Positions 1-12,400 of a stretch of DNA of 64,000 nt are shown here, piece after piece; position 1 is the stretch's first letter; each line of letters opens with the position of its first letter. Under the pieces are notes generated by a model. That model was not told where the DNA came from and did not search any database. It saw only the letters and a list, made by a program, of their open reading frames with translations. This stretch comes from Porites lobata. Its lineage: Eukaryota; Cnidaria; Anthozoa; Scleractinia; Poritidae. A program made the position numbers and the translations under genes. The stretch is taken from positions 2,505,001 to 2,569,000 of the forward strand of contig CALNXK010000021.1 in the NCBI GenBank assembly GCA_942486035.1, written 5' to 3'.

Positions 1-456
1 AGTGTAAATGGTATTGGCAAGTCAAAACTTAAAACACAGGAAAGGAACAATGGAGTAGAATAGAGAGGCGTAAAAAGGTCAACCTTACCATAGGTATGAG
101 AGAATCTTCTTGCATCAAACTCATTGGAAGATGTTTTAGTCTCTCATTCGTCTCAAACAAACTGTATCAAAATAAACAATAAAACGCCATAGTCTCAGTT
201 GCCCTGCCTCCTCCTCAGGCTTTCCTACGGCTAAGTGGGAAGCAGGAAACTAACGAAAAGCGCGAGAGCTGGAGACAAGTGAGAAACGCGAGAGGGGGAT
301 GATGGCAACGAACGCATGGCGCCAGTGGGGAGTGATGGGAACGAACGCAGAGCGCAAGTGGGGAGTACTTCTTTCGTCCCCGCTTTCCATAATACTTAAC
401 TCGCAAGCGACTGCGGACGAGGCAGTGAGTTGCTGATAACTGCGTTTCAGCACCTG
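1..456. other. Intronic sequence around the left-most TBC exon
   Basis: Apart from the exon at 89-161, no gene is seen. At about 298-366 two near-identical ~34-bp units sharing GGAACGAACGC-type sequence lie side by side. Open frames on the minus strand here are low-complexity and match nothing I recognise. Confidence 0.4.
89..161 (-). CDS. TBC1D10: TBC1D10-like exon near the end of the TBC domain
   Basis: A 73-nt open segment between acceptor TGATACAG and donor GTAAGG encodes LFETNERLKHLPMSLMQEDS then LIPM. This parallels the YET.ERLR.LS...MQE segment that follows the TBC core in TBC1D10 proteins. It needs a phase-2 partner upstream, while exon 10 leaves in phase 1. At least one intermediate exon of length 3n+1 must therefore exist, carrying the family's VKI.FRVGL.LLK segment. 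Confidence 0.72.
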
Positions 457-3400
457 TAGCCTGCAGTGCAGGCGTATTTTGGGCGGGCGAAAGCTGCTTG
501 TTTATGTTCGTACTAATGTAATCGCCATCTTTGTTATGACGGAGGAAGATTAAGGAGAGTAAAAATAGTAACCCTAAAGGTAGTTGACTCGCCCTATTTT
601 CTCCCCTCCTTTCGAGTTTCAACATGCGCATTCGCGAACAAAACATTCGCGCGCCCGAAGTAAACGCCCGCACTGCAGGCTAGAGCACCCGCGACAAAAT
701 GGCAAGTATGACTTGACGACACTACCACTTTCTTTCTTAGAAAACGTAACTGAGGCAGGGAACTTTCAGGGGAGGACCCCCTGTAACCCCCTGTAACCTC
801 TTGTAACCCCCTGAAACCCCTTGTAACCCCCTGTAACCCCTTGCAACCCCCTGTAACCCCTTGTAAATCCCTTGTAACCTCCTGTTACCCTCTGTAACCC
901 CTTGTAACCCCCTGTAACCTTCTGTAACCCTTATAACCCCTTGTAACCCCCCATAACATCTTGTAACCCCTTGTAACCCCTTGTAACCTCTTGTAACCCC
1001 TCGTAACCCCTTGTAACCCCCTGTAACCTCTTGTAACCCCCTGAAAACCCTTGTAACCCCCTATAACCAATTGTAACCCCTTGTAACCCCCTATAACCTC
1101 TTGTAACACCCTGTAACCCCTTCTAACCCCCTGTACCCTCTTGTAACCCCCCGTAACCCCTTGTAACCCCTTATAGCCCTCTGAAACCCCATGTAACCCC
1201 CTGTAACTTCTTATAACCCTCTGTAACCCCCTGTAACCCCTTGTCACCACCTGTAACCCCTTGTAACCCCCGGAACCCCTTGTAATTCCCTGTAACCCCC
1301 TGTAACCTCTAGTAACCCCCTGTAACCCCTGTAACCTCTTGTAGCCCCTGTAACCCCTTGTAACCCCCTGTAACTTCTTGTAACCCCTTGTAACCCCCAG
1401 TAATCCCCTGTAACCCCCTGTGACCTCATGTAACCCCCTGTAACCCCTTTTGACCCCCTGTAACCTCTTGTAAGCCCCTGTAACCCCTTGTAACCCCCTG
1501 TAACTTCTTGTAACCCCTTTGTAACCCCGAGTAACCCCTGTAACCCCCTGTGATCTCTTGTAACCCCCTGTAACCCCTTGTTACCTTCTGTAACCTCTTG
1601 TAACCCGTTGTAACCCCATGTAGCCCCTTGCACCCGATTGTAACCCACTATAACACCATGTAACTTATTGTAACGCCTTGTAACCCCCAGTTACCCCTTG
1701 CAACCCCTAAACAACACTATAAGCTACCAGGTCGTAAAAGGAACATCAGAACCAACCATGAGTCTTGGTTAACACTTGAACTAGAAAGATAAGCTTAAAT
1801 GAACTGCGGCCAAAAAGAAGACAATCTGAAGTACGCAGTTGGTCGAAACAAACTAGATAATAGTGTTAAATATGCCAAGACCGCTTACAATGACAATCAT
1901 TTCAGAGAAACTTTAAGTAATATCACAGATTCCTGGAAAGGGGAAAATATGGCGCTGAGAAAAGATCCTTCACAGTGATAAAGAACATTAATATCGGGAA
2001 GTTAAGCTACACTTCCCAAGGAGAAACCAGTCACGTATGAAATCAAAACCTCAAACTAATAAGGTCATGTTAAGCCAAAGACATTCCTCTAACATTTACT
2101 ACCTTTAGAGAATATGCTTAGTTTTTGTTTCATTTGGTAGGCCATTCCACAGACAGGAACGTCGCTGTACTCACGTACGGAAGCGAGGTCTAGGGGGAGG
2201 GGGGTTGATCACAACGGAAAGCTGGGAAATGATCCAATTGAGTTTGTACAAACAAAGTTCATTAGGTGGCTTTTGGGAGTTAACAAATTCTGTAGCTCAA
2301 ATGCGTGCAGATCGGAGGTAGGCCGTTTCCCAATGCAAAAGAAGACAAAGTGCAGAGCCATTAAATATTGGCTGAAATTTTGTGAGCCAGAGCACCAAAA
2401 TAAACTCTCTGGAATAGCATTTAAAGATCAAATTAATCAAGACAGAAAGGAACTTTGGCCAAGCAAATTAAAACGGCTATTAAATCTCGCAGGTCTTGGC
2501 GACATGTGGTCAGCGAAAACGAACACTCCCGCAACCATGAGCTATATACGACAGAGACTCTTAAACACAGAACAGCAAACATGGACTAGCGAAATAGACA
2601 ATGATGAATGAAAGGTCCCGCATAAAAAAAAAAACAAACTAACAACTTTTAGGAAATTTAAACTTACCCATGACTACGAATCATAGAGTAGCAATCACAA
2701 AGCTAAGATTAAGCAACCACAAACAAGCAACTGAAACTGGTCGACACGTTAAACCCTATCAACCACCAGACCAAAGAATCTCTCCATTATGTAAATCTGG
2801 ATTAGAAGATCCCTATAAGGATCCTAGGAGAGAGCTGTTCAACACACTAAAAGAGGAAACTAATCTTTTTCTTGTTTCTATGACTCCAAGCTCTGCCTTT
2901 CCAACGTTGATAAGTATGAAGCAAGGAGAGAAAACGGAAAAAATTGTGGCTAAATACGAATGTCATCGCTTCCGCAAAAGAGATAGACGGGTTAAATATA
3001 ACCTTGTCTAGTTGAATAAATTCTACTAATGTACACCTCTCTTATTATTGCACTAAAATCTCTGTTATCGTTGTACACACGTGTCTGTAGGCGCTCTGCC
3101 GATAATAAAGCAGTGATCCTATCCTATCCTATCCTATCCTATCCTAAAATGTAATCCCTTAAACCCTCTCGTAAGCCCTTGTTACCCCCGGTAACCCCTT
3201 GCAACTACCCGTAACCCCCCGTAACATCTTGTAACCCCCTGTAAACCCTAGTAAGTCTCTGTAACCTCTTGTAACATCCTGTAACCCCTTGAAACACCTT
3301 CTAACCCCCTGTAACCAATGGTAATCCCCGGTGATCCCTTGTAACCCACCGTAACCCCTTGAAACCCCCACTAATCTCTTGAAAAACCCTGTAAACCCTT

Positions 3401-6400
3401 GTAACCCCCTGTAACCTCTTGTAACTTCCTGTAACCCCTTGTAACCCCCTGTAACCTCTTGTAACCCCCGGTAACCTCTTGTAACCGCTTGTAACCCAAT
3501 GTAACCTCTTGTAACTTCCTGTAACCCCTTGTAACCCCCTGTAACCTCTTGTAACTTCCTGTAACCCCTTGTAACCCTCTGTAACCTCTTGTAACCCTTT
3601 GTAACCCTATCTAACCCCTTGTACCCCTTGAAACCCCCTGTAACCTCTTGTAACTTCCTGTAACCCCTTGTAAACCCCTGTAACCTGTTGTAACCCCCGT
3701 TAACCTCTTGTAACCCCCTGAAACCGCTTGTAACCCCCTGTAACCTCTTGAAACCCCCGTAAACCTTTCATAACCCCCTGTAAAAGCTTGTAACCCCCCG
3801 TAACCTCTTGTAATTCCTGGTAACCCCCCTAACCCCTAGTAACCCCTTGTAACCAGCTGTAACCTCTTGTAACCCCCTGAAACCCCTTGTAAGCACCCGT
3901 AGCCTCTTGTAACCCCCTGTAACCCCTTGTAACTCCTAGTAACCCCTTGTAACCCCCTGTAACTTTTTGTAATCCCTTGTAACCCCCTCTAACCTCTTGT
4001 AACCCCTTCTAACCCCCCGTACCCTCTTGCAATCTTTTGAAACCCCTTGTAACCCCTAGAAACCCCTTGTAACCCACTGCAACCTCTTGTAACCCCTTGT
4101 AACTCCCTGTAACCCCTTGAAACCCCCTGTAACTTCTTGTACTTTTTCAAGGGGTTTCAAGGGGTTACATGGGGTTACTGGGGGTTACAGGGGGTTACAA
4201 GAGGTTACAGGGGGTTAAAAGGGGTGACAGGGGGTGACAACGGGTTACATGGGGTTACAAAGGATTATAGAAACTAGAACGTTGCCAGATACTTTTTCTT
4301 GGTTTATTTTGCATAAAAAATCAAAGTGGAGGAAATCTTAAATTTTTGACTAAAACGATGGACTAACCCCTTTGGAAAAATTCTAATTTTGCGTTTTTCA
4401 TAAACAGTTGTTTTTATAGTCTTTAAAGGCTTCCTTTTTATCTAGAACGTCAGCAAACACTTTTTCTCGATCTATTTTTGATAAACACAACACATCAAAA
4501 AACTTCAACTTTTGACCAAAATCATGGACTATCCCCTTTGCAAAAATGCCAATTTTGCCTTCTTTTTCAATTCATGTTTATACTGTCTAGAAAGGCTTGT
4601 TTTCTAACGAGAACGTCACCAAATACTTTTTCTCGGTGTATTTTGCATAAAACGAAACGTTAACAAAATTTTCCAATTTTTGACCAAAACCATGGACTAA
4701 CCTCTTTGGAAAAATGTCAATTTTGTGGGTTTTTAAAACCGATGTTTTCGTTGTTCAGAAACGCTTGATTGCTATATAAAACGTCGAAAATCGTTTTTTT
4801 ACGATTTATTTTCACGATCTATGACATGGGAATACAGGGGGTTACAAGGGGTTACAGGGGGTTACAAGGGGTTACAAGGGGTGACAGGGGGTTACAAGGG
4901 GTTACAGGGGGTTACAAGGGGTGACAGGGGGTGACAAGGGGTTACAGGGGGTTACAAAGGATTATAGAAACTTTTTTCTAACTAGAACGTTCCCAGATAC
5001 TTTTTCTTTGTCTATTTTGCATAAAAAATCAAAGTTGAAGAAATCTCAAATTTTTGACCAAAACGATGGACTAACCCCTTTGGAAAAATTCTAATTTTGC
5101 GTTTTTCATAAACAGTTGTTTTTATAGTCTTTAAAGTCTTCTTTTTTATGTAGAACGTCAGCAAACACTTTTTCTCGATCTATTTTTGATAAACACAAAA
5201 CCTGAAAAACTTCCACTTTTTGACCAAAATCATGGACTATCCCCTTTCCAAAAATGCCAATTTTGCCTTCTTTTTCACTCTATGTTTATACTGTCTAGAA
5301 AGGCTTGTTTTCTAACGAGAACGTCACCAAATACTTTTTCTCGGTGTATTTTGCATAAAACGAAACGTTAACAAAATTTTCCAATTTTTGACCAAAACCA
5401 TGGACTAACCCCTTTGGAAAAATGTCAATTTTGTGGGTTTTTGAAACCGATGTTTTCGTTGTTCAGAAACGCTTGTTTGCTATATAAAACGTCGAAAATC
5501 GTATTTTCACGATTTATTTTCACGATCAATGACATGGCAATACAGGGGGTTACAAGGGGTTACAGGGGGTTACAAGGGGTTACAGGGGGTTACAAGGGGT
5601 GACAGGGGGTGACTAGGGGTTACAGGGGGTTACAAAGGATTATAGAAACTTTTTTCTAACTAGAACGTTCCCAGATACTTTTTCTCTGTCTATATTGCAT
5701 AAAAAAACAAAGTTGAAGAAATCTCAAATTTTTGACCAAAACGATGGACTAACCCCTTTGGAAAAATTCTAATTTTGCGTTTTTCATAAACAGTTGTTTT
5801 TATAGTCTTTAAAGTCTTCTTTTTTATGTAGACCGTCAGCAAACACTTTTTCTCGATCTATTTTTGATAAACACAAAACATGAAAAAACTTCCACTTTTT
5901 GACCAAAATCATGGACTATCCCCTTTGCAAAAATGCCAATTTTGCCTTCTTTTTCAATTCATGTTTATACTGTCTAGAAAGGCTTGTTTTCTAACGAGAA
6001 CGTCACCAAATACTTTTTCTCGGTGTATTTTGCATAAAACGAAACGTTAACAAAATTTTCCAATTTTTGACCAAAACCATGGACTAACCTCTTTGGAAAA
6101 ATGTCAATTTTGTGGGTTTTTAAAACCGATGTTTTCGTTGTTCAGAAACGCTTGTTTGCTATATAAAACGTCGAAAATCGTATTTTCACGATTTATTTTC
6201 ACGATCAATGACATGGCAATACAGGGGGTTACAAGGGGTTACAGGGGGTTACAAGGGGTTACAGGGGGTTACAAGGGGTGACAGGGGGTGACTAGGGGTT
6301 ACAGGGGGTTACAAAGGATTATAAAAACTTTTTTCTAACTAGAACGTTCCCAGATACTTTTTCTCTGTCTATATTACATAAAAAAACAAAGTTGAAGAAA

Positions 6401-9400
6401 TCTCAAGTTTTTGACCAAAACGATGGACTAACCCCTTTGGAAAAATTCTAATTTTGCGTTTTTCATAAACAGTTGTTTTTATAGTCTTTAAAGTCTTCTT
6501 TTTTATGTAGACCGTCAGCAAACACTTTTTCTCGATCTATTTTTGATAAACACAAAACATGAAAAAACTTCCACTTTTTGACCAAAATCATGGACTATCC
6601 CCTTTGCAAAAATGCCAATTTTGCCTTCTTTTTCAGTCTATGTTTATACTGTCTAGAAAGGCTTGTTTTCTAACGAGAACGTCACCAAATACTTTTTCTC
6701 GGTGTATTTTGCATAAAACGAAACGTTAACAAAATTTTCCAATTTTTGACCAAAACCATGGACTAACCCCTTTGGAAAAATGTCAATTTTGTGGGTTTTT
6801 GAAACCGATGTTTTCGTTGTTCAGAAACGCTTGTTTGCTATATAAAACGTCGAAAATCGTATTTTCCCGATTTGGGATTATTAAATTAGTTTTTTTACGA
6901 TTTATTTTCACGATCTATGACGTGGGAATACAGGGGGTTACAAGGGGTTACAGGGGATTACAAGGGGTTACAAGGGGTGACAGGGGGTTACAAGGGGTTA
7001 CAAGGGGTTACAAGGGGTTACAAGGGGTGACAGGGGGTTACAAGGGGTTACAGGGGGTTACAAGGGGTGACAGGAGGTGACAAGGGGTTACAGGGGGTTA
7101 CAAAGGATTATAAAAACTTTTTTCTAACTAGAACGTTCCCAGATACTTTTTCTCTGTCTATTTTGCATAAAAAATCAAAGTTGAAGAAATCTCAAATTTT
7201 TGACCAAAACGATGGACTAACCCCTTTGGAAAAATTCTAATTTTGCGTTTTTCATAAACCGTTGTTTTTATAGTGTTTAAAGTCTTCTTTTTTATGTAGA
7301 ACGTCAGCAAACACTTTTTCTCGATCTATTTTTGATAAACACAAAACATGAAAAAACTTCCACTTTTTGACCAAAATCATGGACTATCCCCTTTGCAAAA
7401 ATGCCAATTTTGCCTTCTTTTTCAGTCTATGTTTATACTGTCTAGAAAGGCTTGTTTTCTAACGAGAACGTCACCAAATACTTTTTCTCGGTGTATTTTG
7501 TCAATTTTGTGGGTTTTTGAAACCGATGTTTTCGTTGTTCAGAAACGCTTGTTTGCTATATAAAACGTCGAAAATCGTATTTTCCCGATTTATTTTCACG
7601 ATCTATGACACGGGAATACAGGGGATTACAAGGGGTTACAGGGGATTAAAAGGGGAGACAGGGGGTTACAAGGGGTTACAGCAGGTTACAAGGGGTGACA
7701 GGGGGTGACAAGGGGTTACAGGGGGTTACAAAGGATTATAGAAATTTTTCTCTAACTAGAACGTTCCCAGATACTTTTTCTCTGTCTATTTTGCATAAAA
7801 AATCAAAGTTGAAGAAATCTCAAATTTTTGACCAAAACGATGGACTAACCCCTTTGGAAAAATTCTAATTTTGCGTTTTTCATAAACAGTTGTTTTTATA
7901 GTCTTTAAAGGCTTCTTTTTTATCTAGAACCTCAGCAAACACTTTTTCTCGATCTATTTTCGATAAACACAAAACGTCAAAAAACTTCCACTTTTTGACC
8001 AAAATCATGGACTATCCCCTTTGCAAAAATGCCAATTTTGCCTTCTTTTTCAGTCTATGTTTATACTGTCTAGAAAGGCTTGTTTTCTAACAAGAACGTC
8101 ACCAAATACTTTTTCTCGGTGTATTTTGCATAAAACGAAACGTTAACAAAATTTTCCAATTTTTGACCAAAACCATGGACTAACCCCTTTGGAAAAATGT
8201 CAATTTTGTGGGGTTTTGAAACCGATGTTTTCGTTGTTCAGAAACGCTTGTTTCCTATATAAAACGTCCAAAATCGTATTTTGACGATTTATTTTCACGA
8301 TCTATGAGATGGGAATACAGGGGGTACAAGGGGTTACAGGGGTTACAAGGGGTTACAAGGGGTGACAGGGGTTACAAAGGGGTTACAGGGGGTTACAAGG
8401 GGTGGCAGGGGTGACAAGGGGTTACAGGGGGTTACAAAGGATTATAGAAACTTTTTTCTAACTAGAACGTTCCCAGATACTTTTTCTCTGTCTATTTTGC
8501 ATAAAAAAACAAAGTTGAAGAAATCTCAAATTTTTGACCAAAACGATGGACTAACCCCTTTGGAAAAATTCTAATTTTGCGTTTTTCATAAACCGTTGTT
8601 TTTATAGTCTTTAAAGGCTTCTTTTTTATGTAGAACGTCAGCAAACACTTTTTCTCGATCTATTTTAGATAAACACAAAACATCAAAAAACTTCCACTTT
8701 TTGACCAAAATCATGGACTATCCCCTTTGCAAAAATGCCAATTTTGCCTTCTTTTTCAGTCTATGTTTATACTGTCTAGAAAGGCTTGTTTTCTAACGAG
8801 AACGTCACCAAATACTTTTTCTCGGTGTATTTTGCATAAAACGAAACGTTAACAAAATTTTCCAATTTTTGACCAAAACCATGGACTAACCCCTTTGGAA
8901 AAATGTCAATTTTGTGGGGTTTTGAAACCGATGTTTTCGTTGTTCAGAAACGCTTGTTTCCTATATAAAACGTCGAAAATCGTATTTTCACGATTTATTT
9001 TCACGATCAATGACATGGCAATACAGGGGGTTACAAGGGGTTACAGGGGGTTACAAGAGGTTACAAGGGGTGACAGGGGGTTACAAGGGGTTACAGGGGG
9101 TTACAAGGGGTGACAGGAGGTGACAAGGGGTTACAGGGGGTTACAAAGGATTATAGAAATTTGTCTCTAACTAGAACGTTCCCAGATACTTTTTCTCTGT
9201 CTATTTTGCATAAAAAAACAAAGTTGAAGACATCTCAAATTTTTGACCAAAACGATGGACTAACCCCTTTGGAAAAATTCTAATTTTGCGTTTTTCATAA
9301 ACAGTTGTTTTTATAGTCTTTAAAGGCTTCTTTTTTATGTAGAACGTCAGCAAACACTTTTTCTCGATCTATTTTTGATAAACACAAAACATGAAAAAAC

Positions 9401-12400
9401 TTCCACTTTTTGACCAAAATCATGGACTATCCCCTTTGCAAAAATGCCAATTTTGCCTTCTTTTTCAGTCTTTGTTTATATTTTCTAGAAAGGCTTGTTT
9501 TCTAACGAGAACGTCACCAAATACTTTTTCTCGGTTGCATAAAACGAAACGTTAACAAAATTTTCAAATTTTTGACCAAAACCATTGACTAACCTCTTTG
9601 GACAAATGTCAATTTTGTGGGTTTTTAAAACCGATGTTTTCGTTGTTGAGAAACGCTTGTTTGCTATATAAAACGTCGAAAATCGTATTTTCACGATTTA
9701 TTTTCACGATCAATGACATGGCAATACAGGGGGTTACAAGGGGTTACAAATTACAAGGGGTTACAAGGGGTGGGGGTTACAAGGGGTTACAAGGGGGGTT
9801 ACAAGGGGTGACAGGGGGGGTTACAAGGAGTTACAGGGGGTTACAAGGGGTGACAGGGGGTGACAAGGGGTTATAGGGGGTTACAAAGGATTATAGAAAC
9901 TTGTTTCTAACTAGAACGTTCCCAGATAGTTTTTCTCTGTCTATATTGCATAAAAAAACAAAGTTGAAGAAATCTCAAGTTTTTGACCAAACCGATGGAC
10001 TAACCCCTTTGGAAAATTTCTAATTTTGCGTTTTTCATAAACAGTTGTTTTTATAGTCTTTAAAGTCTTCTTTTTTATGTAGACCGTCAGCAAAAACTTT
10101 TTCTCGATCTATTTTTGATAAACACAAAACATCAAAAAACTTCCACTTTTTGACCAAAATCATGGATTATCCCCTTTGCAAAAATGCCAATTTTGCCTTC
10201 TTTTTCAGTCTATGTTTATACTGTCTAGAAAGGCTTGTTTTCTAACGAGAACGTCACCAAATACTTTTTCTCGGTGTTTTTTGCATAAAACGAAACGTTA
10301 ACACAATTTTCCAATTTTTGACCAAAACCATGGACTAACCCCTTTGGAAAAATGTCAATTTTGTGGGTTTTTGAAACCGATGTTTTCGTTGTTCAGAAAC
10401 GCTTGTTTGCTATATAAAACGTCGAAAATCGTATTTTCCCGATTTATTTTCACGATCTATGACATGGGAATACAGGGGATTACAAGGGGTTACAGGGGGT
10501 TACAAGGGGTGACAGGGGGTTACAAGGGGTTACAGCAGGTTACAAGGGGTGAGAGGGGGTGACAAGGGGTTACAGGGGGTTACAAAGGATTATAGAAATT
10601 TTTCTCTAACTAGAACGTTCCCAGATACTTTTTCTCTGTCTATTTTGCATAAAAAATCAAAGTTGAAGAAATCTCAAATTTTTGACCAAAACGATGGACT
10701 AACCCCTTTGGAAAAATTCTAATTTTGCGTTTTTCATAAACAGTTGTTTTTATAGTCTTTAAAGGCTTCTTTTTTATCTAGAACGTCAGCAAACACTTTT
10801 TCTCGATCTATTTTTGATAAACACAAAACATCAAAAAACTTCCACTTTTTGACCAAAATCATGGACTATCCCCTTTGCAAAAATGCCAATTTTGCCTTCT
10901 TTTTCAGTCTATGTTTATACTGTCTAGAAAGGCTTGTTTTCTAACGAGAACGTCACCAAATACTTTTTCTCGGTGTATTTTGCATAAAACGAAACGTTAA
11001 CAAAATTTTCCAATTTTTGACCAAAACCATGGACTAACCCCTTTGGAAAAATGTCAATTTTGTGGGGTTTTGAAACCGATGTTTTCGTTGTTCAGAAACG
11101 CTTGTTTCCTATATAAAACGTCGAAAATCGTATTTTCACGATTTATTTTCACGATCTATGAGATGGGAATACAGGGGGTTACAAGGGGTTACAGGGGGTT
11201 ACAAGGGGTTACAAGGGGTGACAGGGGGTTACAAGGGGTTACAGGGGGTTACAAGGGGTGACAGGGGGTGACAAGGGGTTACAGGGGGTTACAAAGGATT
11301 ATAGAAACTTTTTTTCTAACTAGAACGTTCCCAGATACTTTTTCTCTGTCTATTTTGCATAAAAAAACAAAGTTGAAGAAATCTCAAATTTTTGACCAAA
11401 ACGATGGACTAACCCCTTTGGAAAAATTCTAATTTTGCGTTTTTCATAAACCGTTGTTTTTATAGTCTTTAAAGTCTTCTTTTTTATGTAGAACGTCAGC
11501 AAACACTTTTTCTCGATCTATTTTTGATAAACACAAAACATCAAAAAACTTCCACTTTTTGACCAAAATCATGGACTATCCCCTTTGAAAAAATGCCAAT
11601 TTTGCCTTCTTTTTCTTTCCCTTCTTTGGAAAAATGTCAATTTTGTGGGTTTTTAAAACCGATGTTTTCATTGTTCAGAAAGGCTTGTTTGCTCTATAAA
11701 ACGTCGAAATTAGTTTTTTTACGATTTATTTTCACGATCTATGACGTGGGAATACAGGGGGTTACAAGGGGTTACAGGGGATTACAAGGGGTTACAAGGG
11801 GTGACAGGGGGTCACAAGGGGTTACAGGGGATTACAAGGGGTTACAAGGGGTGACAGGGGGTTACAAGGGGTTACAGGGGGTTACAAGGGGTGACAGGGG
11901 GTGACAAGGGGTTACAGGGGGTTACAAAGGATTATAGAAACTTTTCTCTAACTAGAACGTTCCCAGATACTTTTTCTCTGTCTATTTTGCATAAAAAAAC
12001 AAAGTTGAAGAAATCTCAAATTTTTGACCAAAACGATAGACTAACCCCTTTGGAAAAATTCTAATTTTGCGTTTTTCATAAACAGTTGTTTTTATAGTAT
12101 TTAAAGGCTTTTTTTTACGTAGAACGTCAGCAAACACTTTTTCTCGATCTATTTTTGATAAACACAAAACATCAAAAAACTTCCACTTTTTGACCAAAAT
12201 CATGGACTATCCCCTTTGCAAAAATGACAATTTTGCCTTCTTTTTCAGTCTATGTTTATACTGTCTAGAAAGGCTTGTTTTCTAACGAGAACGTCACCAA
12301 ATACTTTTTCTCGGTGTATTTTGCATAAAACGAAACGTTAACAAAATTTTCCACTTTTTGACCAAAACCATGGACTAACCCCTTTGGAAAAATGTCAATT

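Noticed and set aside
885..1648. Long minus-strand frames with GYKGLQGVT repeats as a repetitive protein gene
   Set aside because: The repeat period keeps the frame open. There are no splice context, signal peptide or non-repeat domain, and similar frames appear in the other minisatellite blocks.
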